Positions 40,454 through 49,795 of a stretch of DNA of 49,908 nucleotides are shown here, in pieces. The translations under genes were made by a program, and so were the position numbers. The notes beneath the pieces are model-generated. The model did not search any database and was not told where the DNA came from. It saw only the letters and a program-made list of their open reading frames with translations. Every line of letters begins with the position of its first letter. Position 1 is the first letter of the stretch. Source of the DNA: Oscillospiraceae bacterium (lineage in GTDB: Bacteria > Bacillota > Clostridia > Oscillospirales > Ruminococcaceae); the NCBI GenBank assembly GCA_004555865.1, contig SFJO01000021.1:1-49908 (forward strand), written 5' to 3'.

Positions 40454-41494
40454 ATGGAAAAGAGTTTTTCTGAGAGCTATAAAGCAGCCGGTGTGGACAT
40501 TACCGCCGGCTACCGCGCCGTTGAACTGATGAAGCAGCACGTGGCCCGCACCACCATCCCCGGCTGCATCGGCGGCTTGGGCGGCTTCGGTGGCCTGTTC
40601 GAGCTGGACTGCACCGATATGCCCCACCCTGTGCTGATCTCCGGCACCGACGGTGTGGGCACCAAGCTGAAGATCGCGTTCCTGATGGGCAAGCACGATA
40701 CTGTTGGCATTGACTGCGTTGCCATGTGCGTAAACGACGTGGTGTGCGCCGGTGCCAAGCCCCTGGTGTTCCTGGATTACATCGCCTGCGGCAAGAACGT
40801 TCCCGAGCGCATCGCCGATCTGGTAAAGGGCGTGGCCGAGGGCTGCGTGCAGGCTGGCTGTGCCCTGGTGGGCGGCGAGACCGCCGAAATGCCCGGCTTC
40901 TACCCGGAGGATGAGTACGATCTGGCCGGCTTCACTGTGGGTGCCGTAGATAAAAGCAAGATCCTGAGCAACGAGAGCATGAAGCCCGGTGACGTGATCA
41001 TCGCCCTTCCCTCCTCCGGTGTTCACTCCAACGGTTTCTCCCTGGTTCGCCGTGTGTTTGACCTGGAAAACCATCCCGAGGTGCTGAAGGAATACCACGA
41101 AGAGCTGGGCTGCACGCTGGGCGAGGCCCTGCTGGCCCCCACCCGCATCTACGTCAAGCAGGCACTGGCCGTTATGGAAAAGGTTCAGGTCAAGGGCGTG
41201 AGCCACATTACCGGCGGCGGTTTCTACGAGAACATTCCCCGCAGCCTGAAGAAGGGCTGCTGCGCCCGCATTAAGAAGAGCGACGTGCGCACCCCGGCCC
41301 TGTTCGATCTGCTGCAGAAAACCGGCAACATTCCCGAGCGGGATATGTTCAACACCTTCAACATGGGCGTCGGCATGATTCTCACCGTAGCCGCTGAGGA
41401 TGCCCAGACCGCTCTGGACATTCTCAAGGCTCAGGGCGAGGACGCGTACATTCTGGGCGAGATTGCCGAAGGCGAAGGGGTGGAACTGTGCTGA
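40454..41494 (+). CDS. purM: Phosphoribosylformylglycinamidine cyclo-ligase
   Basis: PurM makes AIR from FGAM with ATP. The 346-residue protein has SGTDGVGTKLKIAF, GGETAEMPGFY, SSGVHSNGFSLVR, LLAPTRIYVK and HITGGGFYENIPR, all of the PurM superfamily. It lies 15 bases after purF and overlaps purN by 7 bases. Confidence 0.97.
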   Translation: MEKSFSESYKAAGVDITAGYRAVELMKQHVARTTIPGCIGGLGGFGGLFELDCTDMPHPVLISGTDGVGTKLKIAFLMGKHDTVGIDCVAMCVNDVVCAGAKPLVFLDYIACGKNVPERIADLVKGVAEGCVQAGCALVGGETAEMPGFYPEDEYDLAGFTVGAVDKSKILSNESMKPGDVIIALPSSGVHSNGFSLVRRVFDLENHPEVLKEYHEELGCTLGEALLAPTRIYVKQALAVMEKVQVKGVSHITGGGFYENIPRSLKKGCCARIKKSDVRTPALFDLLQKTGNIPERDMFNTFNMGVGMILTVAAEDAQTALDILKAQGEDAYILGEIAEGEGVELC

Positions 41495-42081
41495 ACATCG
41501 CGGTCTTGGTCTCCGGCGGCGGCACGAATCTGCAGGCCATTTTGGATGCGGAAGCCCGGGGTGAAATTCCCGGCGGCAAGGTCACGCTGGTGGTGGCCTC
41601 CAAGCCCGGTGTGTTCGCACTGGAACGCGCCAAAAACGCCGGTGTTCCCGGCATTGTGGTGCGCCGGAAGGACTATGAAAGCTCGGAAGATTTTGATGCG
41701 GCCCTTTTGAAAGAGCTGCATGACCATCAGATTGATCTGGTGGTGCTGGCAGGCTTTTTGTCCGTGCTTGGGCCTTCGGTCATCGCGGCCTACCCCATGC
41801 GCATTCTGAACATCCATCCCAGCCTCATTCCCAGCTTCTGCGGCCCCGGCTATTACGGGCTTCGGGTGCATGAGGAAGCCCTGAAGCGGGGTGTGAAGGT
41901 CACCGGTGCCACGGTCCATTTCGTCAACGAAGAGTGCGACGGCGGGCCCATCCTGCTGCAAAAGGCCGTGGAGGTTCTGCCCGGCGATACCCCTGAAGTT
42001 CTGCAAAAGCGTGTGATGGAGCAGGCAGAGTGGAAGCTGCTGCCCCGTGCCATCGCCATGGTATGCAACAACGAGGTGTAA
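41488..42081 (+). CDS. purN: Phosphoribosylglycinamide formyltransferase
   Basis: PurN transfers formyl from 10-formyl-THF to GAR. The 197-residue protein has LVSGGGTNLQAIL, AGFLSVLG, MRILNIHPSLIPSF (with catalytic Asn, His) and VTGATVHFVNEECDGGPILLQ. It starts at GTG 41488 inside the purM stop region (7-base overlap), so translation is coupled. Confidence 0.95.
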   Translation: MLNIAVLVSGGGTNLQAILDAEARGEIPGGKVTLVVASKPGVFALERAKNAGVPGIVVRRKDYESSEDFDAALLKELHDHQIDLVVLAGFLSVLGPSVIAAYPMRILNIHPSLIPSFCGPGYYGLRVHEEALKRGVKVTGATVHFVNEECDGGPILLQKAVEVLPGDTPEVLQKRVMEQAEWKLLPRAIAMVCNNEV

Positions 42082-42082
42082 C

Positions 42083-42799
42083 ATGGAAAAAATTGATCTG
42101 TCCGCCTATCTCAGCGGAAATGAATATCCCGGCCGCGGCATCTGCATCGGCGTAACGCCCGACGGCAAGCAGGCTCTCATCGGCTATTTCATCATGGGCC
42201 GCAGCGCAAACAGCCGCAACCGCGTGTTCGCCCCCATTGAGGGCGGCATTGAGACCCGCGCAGCTGACCCCACCAAGCTGGAAGACCCCCATCTGATCAT
42301 TTACAACCCGGTGCTGACCCTGGGCGATGAGCACATTGTCACCAACGGCGATCAGACCAACACCATCTACGACGCCATTCAGCAGGGCGGCAGCTTTGAA
42401 AGCGGCCTGCGCACCCGCACTTTTGAGGACGACGGCCCCAACTGGACCCCTCGCATCAGCGGCATTGTGAATGCCCACAGCGGTGCCTACAAACTGAGCA
42501 TCCTCAAGAGCGCCGACGGCAACGGCGACAGCGTGCAGCGGTACTTCTTCGAGTATGGCCAGCCCGTGGCAGGCGAGGGCCATTTCATCAGCACCTACAA
42601 GTGCAACGGCAGCCCCATCCCCAGTTTTGAGGGCGAGCCTCTGCGGGTGGCCATGCCGGACAGCGTCACGGCCTTCGCCCAGATGCTGTGGGCCAGCCTG
42701 AATGAGGACAACAAGGTAAGCCTGTTCGTGCGCTGCATCGACCTGGAGAGCGGCCGCGCAGGCGACATTCTCTACAACAAATACAGTGAGGTGGAATAA
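42083..42799 (+). CDS. purO: IMP cyclohydrolase, PurO-like (PF07826 type)
   Basis: The 238-residue protein starts MEKIDLSAYLSGNEYPGRGI and has GYFIMGRSANSRNRVF, LIIYNPVL, VTNGDQT and DDGPNWTPRISG. These match the stand-alone IMP cyclohydrolase family first known from archaea (PurO), not the N-terminal domain of bacterial PurH. It would close FAICAR to IMP. Its gene is one base from the AICAR formyltransferase gene, so the pair replaces bifunctional PurH. Confidence 0.88.
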   Translation: MEKIDLSAYLSGNEYPGRGICIGVTPDGKQALIGYFIMGRSANSRNRVFAPIEGGIETRAADPTKLEDPHLIIYNPVLTLGDEHIVTNGDQTNTIYDAIQQGGSFESGLRTRTFEDDGPNWTPRISGIVNAHSGAYKLSILKSADGNGDSVQRYFFEYGQPVAGEGHFISTYKCNGSPIPSFEGEPLRVAMPDSVTAFAQMLWASLNEDNKVSLFVRCIDLESGRAGDILYNKYSEVE

Positions 42800-42800
42800 C

Positions 42801-43976
42801 ATGAAGGAATTGGAACTGAAATACGGCTGCAATCCCAACCAGAAGCCTGCCAAGATCTTCATGGAGCAGGGTGAGCTGCCCGTAACCGTGCTGAACGGCC
42901 GCCCCGGCTACATCAACTTTCTGGATGCCCTGAACAGCTGGCAGCTGGTAAAGGAGCTGAAGCAGGCCACCGGTCTGCCCAGCGCCGCTTCCTTCAAACA
43001 CGTCTCCCCCGCCGGTGCGGCGGTGGGGCTGCCTCTGGACGACGTTCTGCGCCAGATGTACAGCGTGCCCGCCGGGCTGGAGCTGAGCCCCCTGGCCTGC
43101 GCCTACTCCCGTGCCCGCGGTGCAGACCGGATGTCCAGCTTCGGCGATTGGATCGCCCTGTCGGATGTGTGCGACCTGCCCACCGCCCAGCTCATCAAGC
43201 ATGAGGTGTCCGACGGCATCATCGCCCCCGGCTATGAGCCCGAGGCCCTGGAAGTGCTGAAGAGCAAGAAGAAGGGCAACTACAACATCGTGCAGATCGA
43301 CCCCGACTATGTACCCGCTCCGGTGGAGCACAAGCAGGTGTTCGGTGTGACCTTTGAGCAGGGCCGCAACGACGTGAAGATCGACGAGAGCTGGCTGCAG
43401 AACGTGGTCACCGAAAACAAGACCTTCACCGAAGATCAGAAGCGCGACCTGATCATTGCCCTCATCACCCTGAAGTACACCCAGTCCAACAGCGTGTGCT
43501 ATGCCTTCGGCGGCCAGACCATCGGCGTGGGTGCCGGCCAGCAGAGCCGCATCCACTGCACCCGTCTGGCTGGCCAGAAGGCGGACTTCTGGCAGCTGCG
43601 CCATCATCCCAAGGTGCTGGCCCTGCCCTTCCGTCCGGAGATCGCCGGCCCCAACCGGGACAACGCCATTGATGTGTATCTGGGTGAAACCCCTGAGGAT
43701 GTGATCGGCGATGACGTGTGGGCCGAGACCTTCACCCAGCAGCCCGCTCCCCTCACCGCCGCCGAAAAGAAGGAGTTCCTCAGCAAGATCTCCGGTGTGG
43801 CTCTGGGCAGTGATGCCTTCTTCCCCTTTGGCGACAACATCGAGCGCGCCCGCCGCAGCGGCGTAACCGCCATTGTGCAGCCCGGCGGCTCCATCCGTGA
43901 TCAGCAGGTCATCGACACCTGCAACAAGTACAGCATTGCCATGGCCTTCTGCGGCCTGCGGCTGTTCCATCACTAA
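42801..43976 (+). CDS. purH: AICAR formyltransferase (PurH transformylase domain only)
   Basis: The 391-residue protein begins MKELELKYGCNPNQKPA and keeps the AICAR transformylase core: SFKHVSPAGAAVGLPL (with the essential Lys-His), KYTQSNSVCYAFGGQTIGVG, GSDAFFPFGDNIERA and VAAI/QPGGS-type IVQPGGSIRDQ. The roughly 200-residue IMP cyclohydrolase domain found at the N-terminus of usual PurH is absent; the PurO-like protein encoded upstream takes its place. Confidence 0.93.
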   Translation: MKELELKYGCNPNQKPAKIFMEQGELPVTVLNGRPGYINFLDALNSWQLVKELKQATGLPSAASFKHVSPAGAAVGLPLDDVLRQMYSVPAGLELSPLACAYSRARGADRMSSFGDWIALSDVCDLPTAQLIKHEVSDGIIAPGYEPEALEVLKSKKKGNYNIVQIDPDYVPAPVEHKQVFGVTFEQGRNDVKIDESWLQNVVTENKTFTEDQKRDLIIALITLKYTQSNSVCYAFGGQTIGVGAGQQSRIHCTRLAGQKADFWQLRHHPKVLALPFRPEIAGPNRDNAIDVYLGETPEDVIGDDVWAETFTQQPAPLTAAEKKEFLSKISGVALGSDAFFPFGDNIERARRSGVTAIVQPGGSIRDQQVIDTCNKYSIAMAFCGLRLFHH

Positions 43977-43988
43977 GGAGGGGTTCCC

Positions 43989-45272
43989 ATGAAAATTCTG
44001 GTAGTCGGCGGCGGCGGGCGTGAGCACGCCATCATCCGCAAACTGAAAGAAAGCCCCCTGTGCGGCGAGATCTGGTGCGCGCCCGGCAACGGCGGCATCA
44101 GCTATAACGCTCACTGTAAAAACATCAAGGCCACTGATCTGGACGCCATGGTGGCCTTTGCCAAGGAAGAAGCGTTCGACTACGCCGTGGTGGCGCAGGA
44201 CGACCCTCTTGCTCTGGGCATGGTGGATCGCCTGGCCGAGATCGGCATCCCTTCCTTTGGCCCCAACGCTGCGGCGGCCCGCATCGAGGCCAGCAAGGTG
44301 TTCAGCAAAGATCTGATGCGCAAGTACCACATTCCTACGGCCGATTACGCGGTGTTTGATGACCCGGCCAAGGCGCTGGCCTACATCACCGAAAAGGGTG
44401 AATACCCCACGGTCATCAAGGCCGATGGCCTGGCGCTGGGCAAAGGCGTGCTCATCTGCGAGGACGAGGCTTCGGCTCGCGACGGTCTGAAGGAGATCAT
44501 GGAGGACAAAAAGTTCGGTGCTTCCGGCAACCGGGTTGTGGTTGAGGAGTTTCTCACCGGCCCTGAGGTCAGCGTGCTGAGCTTTACCGACGGCAAGGTC
44601 GTCAAGCCCATGGTTTCCAGCATGGACCACAAGCGAGCCCTGGATGGCGACAAGGGTCTGAACACCGGCGGCATGGGCACCGTGGCCCCCAACCCCTACT
44701 ACACCCCCGAGGTGGCTCAGCAGTGCATGGAGACCATCTTCCTGCCCACCATCGAGGCCATGCAGCGGGAGGGCTGCCCCTTTAAGGGCTGCCTGTACTT
44801 TGGCCTGATGCTCACCCCCAAGGGCCCCAAGGTCATCGAGTACAACTGCCGCTTCGGCGATCCCGAAACCCAGGTGGTGCTTCCCCTGCTGGAGAGCGAC
44901 CTGCTCAAGATCATGCTGTCCACCACCAACGGAACCCTGGCCGACACCGAAGTCACCTTCTCCAACGGCGCGGCTGCCTGCGTGGTCATGGCCAGCGGCG
45001 GCTATCCGGAGCATTACGAGAAAGGCAAGGAGATCACCGGCCTGACCGAAGGGCAGATTTCCGGCAGCCCTGCTGTGGTATACCACGCCGGCACCGCCCT
45101 CACCGACGGAAAACTGGTCACCAACGGCGGCCGCGTGCTTGGCGTAACCGCTACCGGCGACACTCTGCCTCAGGCATTGGAAAAGGCCTATGCTGCCTGC
45201 GAATCCATTCATTTTGAAGGAGCGCACAAGCGCAGGGACATCGGCCAGCGTGCCCTGAAGGCCTTGCTGTAA
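43989..45272 (+). CDS. purD: Phosphoribosylamine-glycine ligase
   Basis: PurD makes GAR from phosphoribosylamine, glycine and ATP. The 427-residue ATP-grasp protein has VVGGGGREHAI, GNGGIS, the ATP-grasp core (VIKADGLALGKGV, VVVEEFLTGPEVSVLSF) and EYNCRFGDPETQ. The region usually reading GPE-P-L here reads AQDDPLALGMVD, a form I also associate with clostridial PurD. AAGGAGG precedes the ATG, 12 bases after purH. Confidence 0.96.
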   Translation: MKILVVGGGGREHAIIRKLKESPLCGEIWCAPGNGGISYNAHCKNIKATDLDAMVAFAKEEAFDYAVVAQDDPLALGMVDRLAEIGIPSFGPNAAAARIEASKVFSKDLMRKYHIPTADYAVFDDPAKALAYITEKGEYPTVIKADGLALGKGVLICEDEASARDGLKEIMEDKKFGASGNRVVVEEFLTGPEVSVLSFTDGKVVKPMVSSMDHKRALDGDKGLNTGGMGTVAPNPYYTPEVAQQCMETIFLPTIEAMQREGCPFKGCLYFGLMLTPKGPKVIEYNCRFGDPETQVVLPLLESDLLKIMLSTTNGTLADTEVTFSNGAAACVVMASGGYPEHYEKGKEITGLTEGQISGSPAVVYHAGTALTDGKLVTNGGRVLGVTATGDTLPQALEKAYAACESIHFEGAHKRRDIGQRALKALL

Positions 45273-45308
45273 CGTTCGTTTCATTCGCCATCTGAAAAGG
45301 AGAAACCA

Positions 45309-48300
45309 ATGGTTTACCGCATTTATGTTGAAAAGAAGCCGGGCTTTGATGTGGAAGCTCAGCAGCTGCAAAGCGAGCTGGCCAGTCTTTTGGGCATTAC
45401 CGAGTTGTCCGGCCTGCGCATCATCAATCGTTACGATGTGGAAGGCATCAGCGAGGAGCTGTTCCGGCAGTGCGTTTCCACTGTGTTCAGCGAGCCTCAG
45501 GTGGACAACACCTTTGACCACTGCCCCGAGAACGATGGCCCCGTGTTCGCCGTGGAATATCTCCCCGGTCAGTTCGACCAGCGAGCCGAGTCCGCTTCCG
45601 AGTGCATCCAGCTGATCAGCCAGGGCGAGCGCCCCACCGTGCGCAGCGCCAAGGTTTACCTGCTGAGCAGCCAGGTCACCCCTGAGCATCTGGAAGCCGT
45701 AAAAAAGTACGTCATCAACCCGGTGGAAGCCCGTGAAGCCAGCCTGGACAAGAAGTCCACTCTGGCTGTGGAGTACGCCATCCCCACCGAGGTTGCCACG
45801 CTGGACGGCTTCTGCCAGCTGGACGAGGCCGGTCTGGCCAAGTTCATTGAGACCAACGGTCTGGCCATGGACCTGGGCGACATCAAGTTCTGCCAGGAGT
45901 ACTTCAAGGGCGAGCATCGCGACCCCACCATCACAGAGATCAAGATGATCGACACCTACTGGAGCGACCACTGCCGTCACACCACCTTCGGCACCATCCT
46001 GAAGAACGTGGAGATCGGCGACGATCTGGTTCAGAAGGCATTCGACCGCTACCTGGGCCTGCGCGCTGCCCTGCATCGGGAGAAAAAGCCCCTGTGCCTG
46101 ATGGACATTGCCACCATTGGTGCCAAATATCTGAAGGCCCAGGGCATCCTGAAGAATCTGGATGAATCCGAAGAGATCAATGCCTGCACCGTGAAGATCA
46201 AGTGCGATGTGAACGGCGAAATGCAGGATTGGCTGTTCCTGTTTAAGAACGAGACCCACAACCATCCCACCGAGATCGAGCCTTTCGGCGGCGCAGCCAC
46301 CTGCATCGGCGGCGCCATCCGCGATCCCCTGTCCGGCCGCAGCTACGTCTATCAAGCCATGCGCGTTACCGGTGCCGGTGATCCGCTGGTTCCCGTCAGC
46401 GAAACCCTGCCCGGCAAGCTGCCCCAGCGCAAGCTGGTGACCACTGCCGCCGCCGGTTACTCCAGCTACGGCAACCAGATCGGCCTGGCCACCGGTCAGG
46501 TCAACGAGCTGTATCATCCCGGCTACATCGCCAAGCGCATGGAGATCGGTGCTGTGGTGGGCGCTGCGCCTGCCAGCAATGTGCGCCGTGAAGTGCCCGC
46601 TCCCGGCGACACCGTGGTTCTGCTGGGCGGCCGCACCGGCCGTGACGGCTGCGGCGGTGCAACCGGTTCTTCCAAGGCCCACAAGTTGGAGAGCTTGGAG
46701 ACCTGCGGCGCTGAGGTGCAGAAGGGCAATGCTCCCGTAGAGCGCAAGCTGCAGCGTCTGTTCCGCAACGCGGAAGCCTGCCGCATGATCAAGCGCTGCA
46801 ACGACTTTGGCGCCGGCGGCGTGAGCGTTGCCATCGGCGAGTTGGCCGACGGTCTGGCCATCGACCTGAACGCCGTGCCCAAGAAGTATGACGGCCTGGA
46901 TGGCACTGAGCTGGCCATCAGTGAGAGCCAGGAGCGCATGGCCGTGGTTTTGGCCCCGGAGGACACTCAGCGTTTCATCGAGCTGGCCCACAGCGAGAAC
47001 CTGGAGGCCACTCTGGTGGCCAAGGTGACCGCCGAGCCTCGCCTGACCATGACCTGGAACGGCAAGACCATCGTGGACATCAGCCGCGAATTCCTGGCCT
47101 CCAACGGTGCCGAAAAGCACACGGACGTAAAGGTTCTGCCCGGCCACATCTACCAGCCCCAGTGGGCCGGCAGCAGCTTCGGCGAGAAGATGAAGAATCT
47201 GGTCAGTGACCTGAACGTTGCCAGCAACAAGGGCCTGAGCGAGCGGTTTGACTCCACCATCGGCGCCGCCACCGTGCTGATGCCTTTCGGCGGCAAGTAT
47301 CAGCTGACCCCCGCCATGGCCATGGCCGCCAAGCTGCCTGTGGACGGCGAAACCACCACCTGCAGCGGCATGGCCTGGGGCTTCAATCCCTATCTGATGG
47401 AACAGAGCCAGTATCACGGCGCTTATCTGGCCGTGGTGGAGAGCGTTTCCAAGCTGATTGCCGCCGGCTTTGAGCGCGAGAACGCCTACCTGACCTTCCA
47501 GGAGTACTTCGAGCGTCTGGGCAGCGACCCCACTCGCTGGGGCAAGCCTCTGGCCGCCCTGCTGGGTGCGCTGGACGCGCAGCTGGCCCTGGGCTTGGGT
47601 GCCATCGGCGGCAAGGACAGTATGTCCGGCAGCTTTGAAAAGATGGATGTGCCCCCCACTCTGGTGAGCTTTGCCACCGCAGTTGGCCCCACCAGCCGGG
47701 TCACCAGCCCCGAATTCAAGGCCGTCGGCAGCCGTGTGGTGCTGCTGCAGCCCAAATACACCGACGCCCTGCTGCCTGAGACCGAGAGCCTGAAAGAGGT
47801 GTACGCCCAGGTTCAGAAGCTCATCGGCGAAGGCAAGGCCAAGGCCGTTTCCACTCCGGGCTACGGCTGTCTGGCTGAGAGCCTGTTCAAAATGTGCGTC
47901 GGCAACCGCATCGGCCTGGCGCTGGAGAACGTGGAAGCCGAGGAGCTGTTCCGTCCCGCTTACGGCAGCTTTGTACTGGAAGTGGCCGAGGACGTAACCG
48001 TTGGCCGCACCATCGGCCACACCACCGAGGCCTATGCCCTGAGCCTGAACGGCGATGCACTGGACCTGGCCGATCTCCAGGAGATCTGGGAAGCTCGTCT
48101 GGAGCCTGTGATGCCCTACCGTGCCAAGGGTGAAGCTGTGGCGCCTCTCCGCCACAATGAGCCGGAGGCCCGCCTGCGTCACGCCCCCATCGCCATTGCC
48201 AAACCCCGGGTCATCATTCCCGTGTTCCCCGGCACCAACTGCGAGTACGACACCGCTCAGGCCTTTGAGAAGGCCGGTGCCGAGGCGCAGGTGCTGGTCA

Positions 48301-49001
48301 TCAACAATCTGACCCCCGCCGCCGTGGCGGAGAGCTGCGAGGCTCTGGTCAAGGCCATCAAGAACAGCCAGATCGTCATGCTGCCCGGCGGCTTCTCCGG
48401 CGGCGATGAGCCGGACGGCAGCGCCAAGTTCATCACGGCCTTCTTCCGTGCCCCTGCCGTCACCGAGGCGGTGCACGAGCTGCTGAAGCAGCGGGATGGC
48501 CTGATGCTGGGCATCTGCAACGGCTTCCAGGCGCTGGTCAAGCTGGGCCTGGTGCCCTATGGAGAGATCCGGGATATGGACGCAAACTGCCCCACCCTGA
48601 CCTTCAACACCCTGGGCCGTCACCAGAGCAAGCTGGTACACACCCGCGTAGCCTCCAACAAGAGCCCCTGGCTGTGCAGCTGTGAACCGGGCGACGAGTA
48701 CCTGGTCGCTATCAGTCACGGTGAGGGCCGCTTCGTAGCGCCTCAGAACGTGCTGGATCAGCTGACTGCCAACGGCCAGGTGGCCACCCAGTACACCGAC
48801 CTGAACGGTCAGCCCACGATGGACCTGAGCTACAACCCCAACGGCAGCCTGCTGGCCATTGAGGGTATCACCAGCCCCGACGGCCGCGTTCTGGGCAAGA
48901 TGGGCCACACCGAGCGCCGCGGCCACGACCTGTATAAGAACGTGCCCGGCGATACCAGCATGCCCCTGTTTGAGAACGGCGTGAAGTACTTCACCCGCTA
49001 A
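45309..49001 (+). CDS. purL: Phosphoribosylformylglycinamidine synthase, single-chain
   Basis: PurL makes FGAM from FGAR, glutamine and ATP. The 1230-residue chain has an N-terminal PurS-like part, two AIRS-type domains (DTYWSDHCRHTTF, ETHNHPTEIEPFGGAATCIGG, KRCNDFGAGGVSVAIGELAD) and a C-terminal class I glutaminase (VFPGTNCEYDTAQ, LMLGICNGFQALVKLG with the nucleophile Cys, SHGEGRF). This fused form, about 1230-1260 residues, is common in clostridia. It ends the operon, before a 20-bp terminator stem. Confidence 0.97.
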   Translation: MVYRIYVEKKPGFDVEAQQLQSELASLLGITELSGLRIINRYDVEGISEELFRQCVSTVFSEPQVDNTFDHCPENDGPVFAVEYLPGQFDQRAESASECIQLISQGERPTVRSAKVYLLSSQVTPEHLEAVKKYVINPVEAREASLDKKSTLAVEYAIPTEVATLDGFCQLDEAGLAKFIETNGLAMDLGDIKFCQEYFKGEHRDPTITEIKMIDTYWSDHCRHTTFGTILKNVEIGDDLVQKAFDRYLGLRAALHREKKPLCLMDIATIGAKYLKAQGILKNLDESEEINACTVKIKCDVNGEMQDWLFLFKNETHNHPTEIEPFGGAATCIGGAIRDPLSGRSYVYQAMRVTGAGDPLVPVSETLPGKLPQRKLVTTAAAGYSSYGNQIGLATGQVNELYHPGYIAKRMEIGAVVGAAPASNVRREVPAPGDTVVLLGGRTGRDGCGGATGSSKAHKLESLETCGAEVQKGNAPVERKLQRLFRNAEACRMIKRCNDFGAGGVSVAIGELADGLAIDLNAVPKKYDGLDGTELAISESQERMAVVLAPEDTQRFIELAHSENLEATLVAKVTAEPRLTMTWNGKTIVDISREFLASNGAEKHTDVKVLPGHIYQPQWAGSSFGEKMKNLVSDLNVASNKGLSERFDSTIGAATVLMPFGGKYQLTPAMAMAAKLPVDGETTTCSGMAWGFNPYLMEQSQYHGAYLAVVESVSKLIAAGFERENAYLTFQEYFERLGSDPTRWGKPLAALLGALDAQLALGLGAIGGKDSMSGSFEKMDVPPTLVSFATAVGPTSRVTSPEFKAVGSRVVLLQPKYTDALLPETESLKEVYAQVQKLIGEGKAKAVSTPGYGCLAESLFKMCVGNRIGLALENVEAEELFRPAYGSFVLEVAEDVTVGRTIGHTTEAYALSLNGDALDLADLQEIWEARLEPVMPYRAKGEAVAPLRHNEPEARLRHAPIAIAKPRVIIPVFPGTNCEYDTAQAFEKAGAEAQVLVINNLTPAAVAESCEALVKAIKNSQIVMLPGGFSGGDEPDGSAKFITAFFRAPAVTEAVHELLKQRDGLMLGICNGFQALVKLGLVPYGEIRDMDANCPTLTFNTLGRHQSKLVHTRVASNKSPWLCSCEPGDEYLVAISHGEGRFVAPQNVLDQLTANGQVATQYTDLNGQPTMDLSYNPNGSLLAIEGITSPDGRVLGKMGHTERRGHDLYKNVPGDTSMPLFENGVKYFTR

Positions 49002-49046
49002 GCAGGCGTGCTGCGCACTCCTTTGCCCCGGCATTGAGCCGATCAT

Positions 49047-49095
49047 AAAAAACGAGCCGCGATATGGATGCAACTCCATATCGCGGCTCGTTTTG
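49047..49095. terminator. Bidirectional terminator after purL
   Basis: A perfect 20-bp stem (49049-49068 with 49075-49094) with loop TGCAAC has T and A runs on both sides. It separates the pur operon from the convergent DUF1294 gene. Confidence 0.95.
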
Positions 49096-49145
49096 TTTTA
49101 TCTGTGCCGATTCTGGCCCCGTTTCCGGCCCGGCAACCGCCGATG

Positions 49146-49421
49146 TTACAGTCTGGACAGCACAAACACAGCCAGCCCCAGCTGCACCACCAGAATGGCC
49201 GATGCGCCGTACCGAAACGCCGGTTTGAGCGTCTTGTGGTGGAACATCCTCATTCCCGCCAAAAGCCCTACGCTGCCCCCAAGGGCCGCCAGCCCAAGCA
49301 GGGTTCGCTCACGGATGCGCCACTTTCCCCTGCGCGCCCGGTGCTTATCTGCCCCGCAGAGCACAAAGTCCAGCAGGTTGATTGCCAGAAGGTAAACCAT
49401 GAGCAAATCCGTGATTGTCAT
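49146..49421 (-). CDS. DUF1294 membrane protein
   Basis: The 91-residue protein has MTITDLLMVYLLAINLLDFV, then DKHRARRGKWRIRERTLLGL, ALGGSVGLLAGMRMFHHKT and a last hydrophobic helix. This DK-A-R-W-R-I-E-LL-GG-G-HKT pattern defines DUF1294 (PF06961), small integral membrane proteins of unknown function. It has its own promoter and is the only gene on this strand here. Confidence 0.9.
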   Translation of the reverse strand: MTITDLLMVYLLAINLLDFVLCGADKHRARRGKWRIRERTLLGLAALGGSVGLLAGMRMFHHKTLKPAFRYGASAILVVQLGLAVFVLSRL

Positions 49422-49460
49422 TGTGAGAAACTCCTCTCGCGGTCAAAAACTTGTTTTTTC

Positions 49461-49489
49461 ATGATACCATTCGCGCGGTTTCTTGTAAA
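49461..49489 (-). promoter_or_regulatory. DUF1294 promoter
   Basis: TTTACA (49484-49489, minus) and TATCAT (49461-49466) are 17 bases apart. Confidence 0.7.
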
Positions 49490-49604
49490 GTTGGCTCGGA
49501 ATGGTGCGGATAGGCAGAATGCTTTGTGCGCCTTGCATATTTCAAGCGCATATTCGTGCTTTTTGAGATTCTTTGAAAAATCTCAAAAAATTTGGAATAA
49601 AGTG

Positions 49605-49633
49605 TTGACAAATCACCCTAAATTTAGTATTAT
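49605..49633 (+). promoter_or_regulatory. tRNA-Ser promoter
   Basis: TTGACA (49605-49610) and TATTAT (49628-49633) are 17 bases apart, 22 bases before the tRNA. An upstream TTTTGAGATT/AATCTCAAAA inverted repeat lies at 49561-49588. Confidence 0.85.
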
Positions 49634-49655
49634 AAGTGAGCACCAAGTGAGGCAT

Positions 49656-49746
49656 GGAAAGATGGCTGAGCTGGTCTAAGGCGCACGACTGGAAATCGTG
49701 TAAGGGCTAACCCCCTTCGAGGGTTCGAATCCCTCTCTTTCCGCCA
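49656..49746 (+). tRNA. tRNA-Ser (anticodon GGA)
   Basis: The sequence has a GGAAAGA/TCTTTCC acceptor stem, D-arm GCTGAGCTGGTC, anticodon stem ACGACT-GGA-AATCGT (anticodon at 49691-49693), a long class II variable arm, a T-arm GGGTTCGAATCCC, discriminator G and an encoded CCA. It reads UCC and UCU serine codons. Confidence 0.97.
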
Positions 49747-49750
49747 GATA

Positions 49751-49795
49751 AAGGCCCCGGATAAAACAATTTGTTTTATCCGGGGCCTTATCTTG
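49751..49795. terminator. Terminator after tRNA-Ser
   Basis: AAGGCCCCGGATAAAACA pairs with TGTTTTATCCGGGGCCTT, followed by ATCTTGTC; the stem is very long and A/T-rich at its tip. Confidence 0.88.

Noticed and set aside
42666..49079. A 2137-codon open frame on the minus strand across purH, purD and purL
   Set aside because: It is the antisense of three certain genes; biased GC-rich codons remove stops from this frame. No domain or ribosome site supports it.
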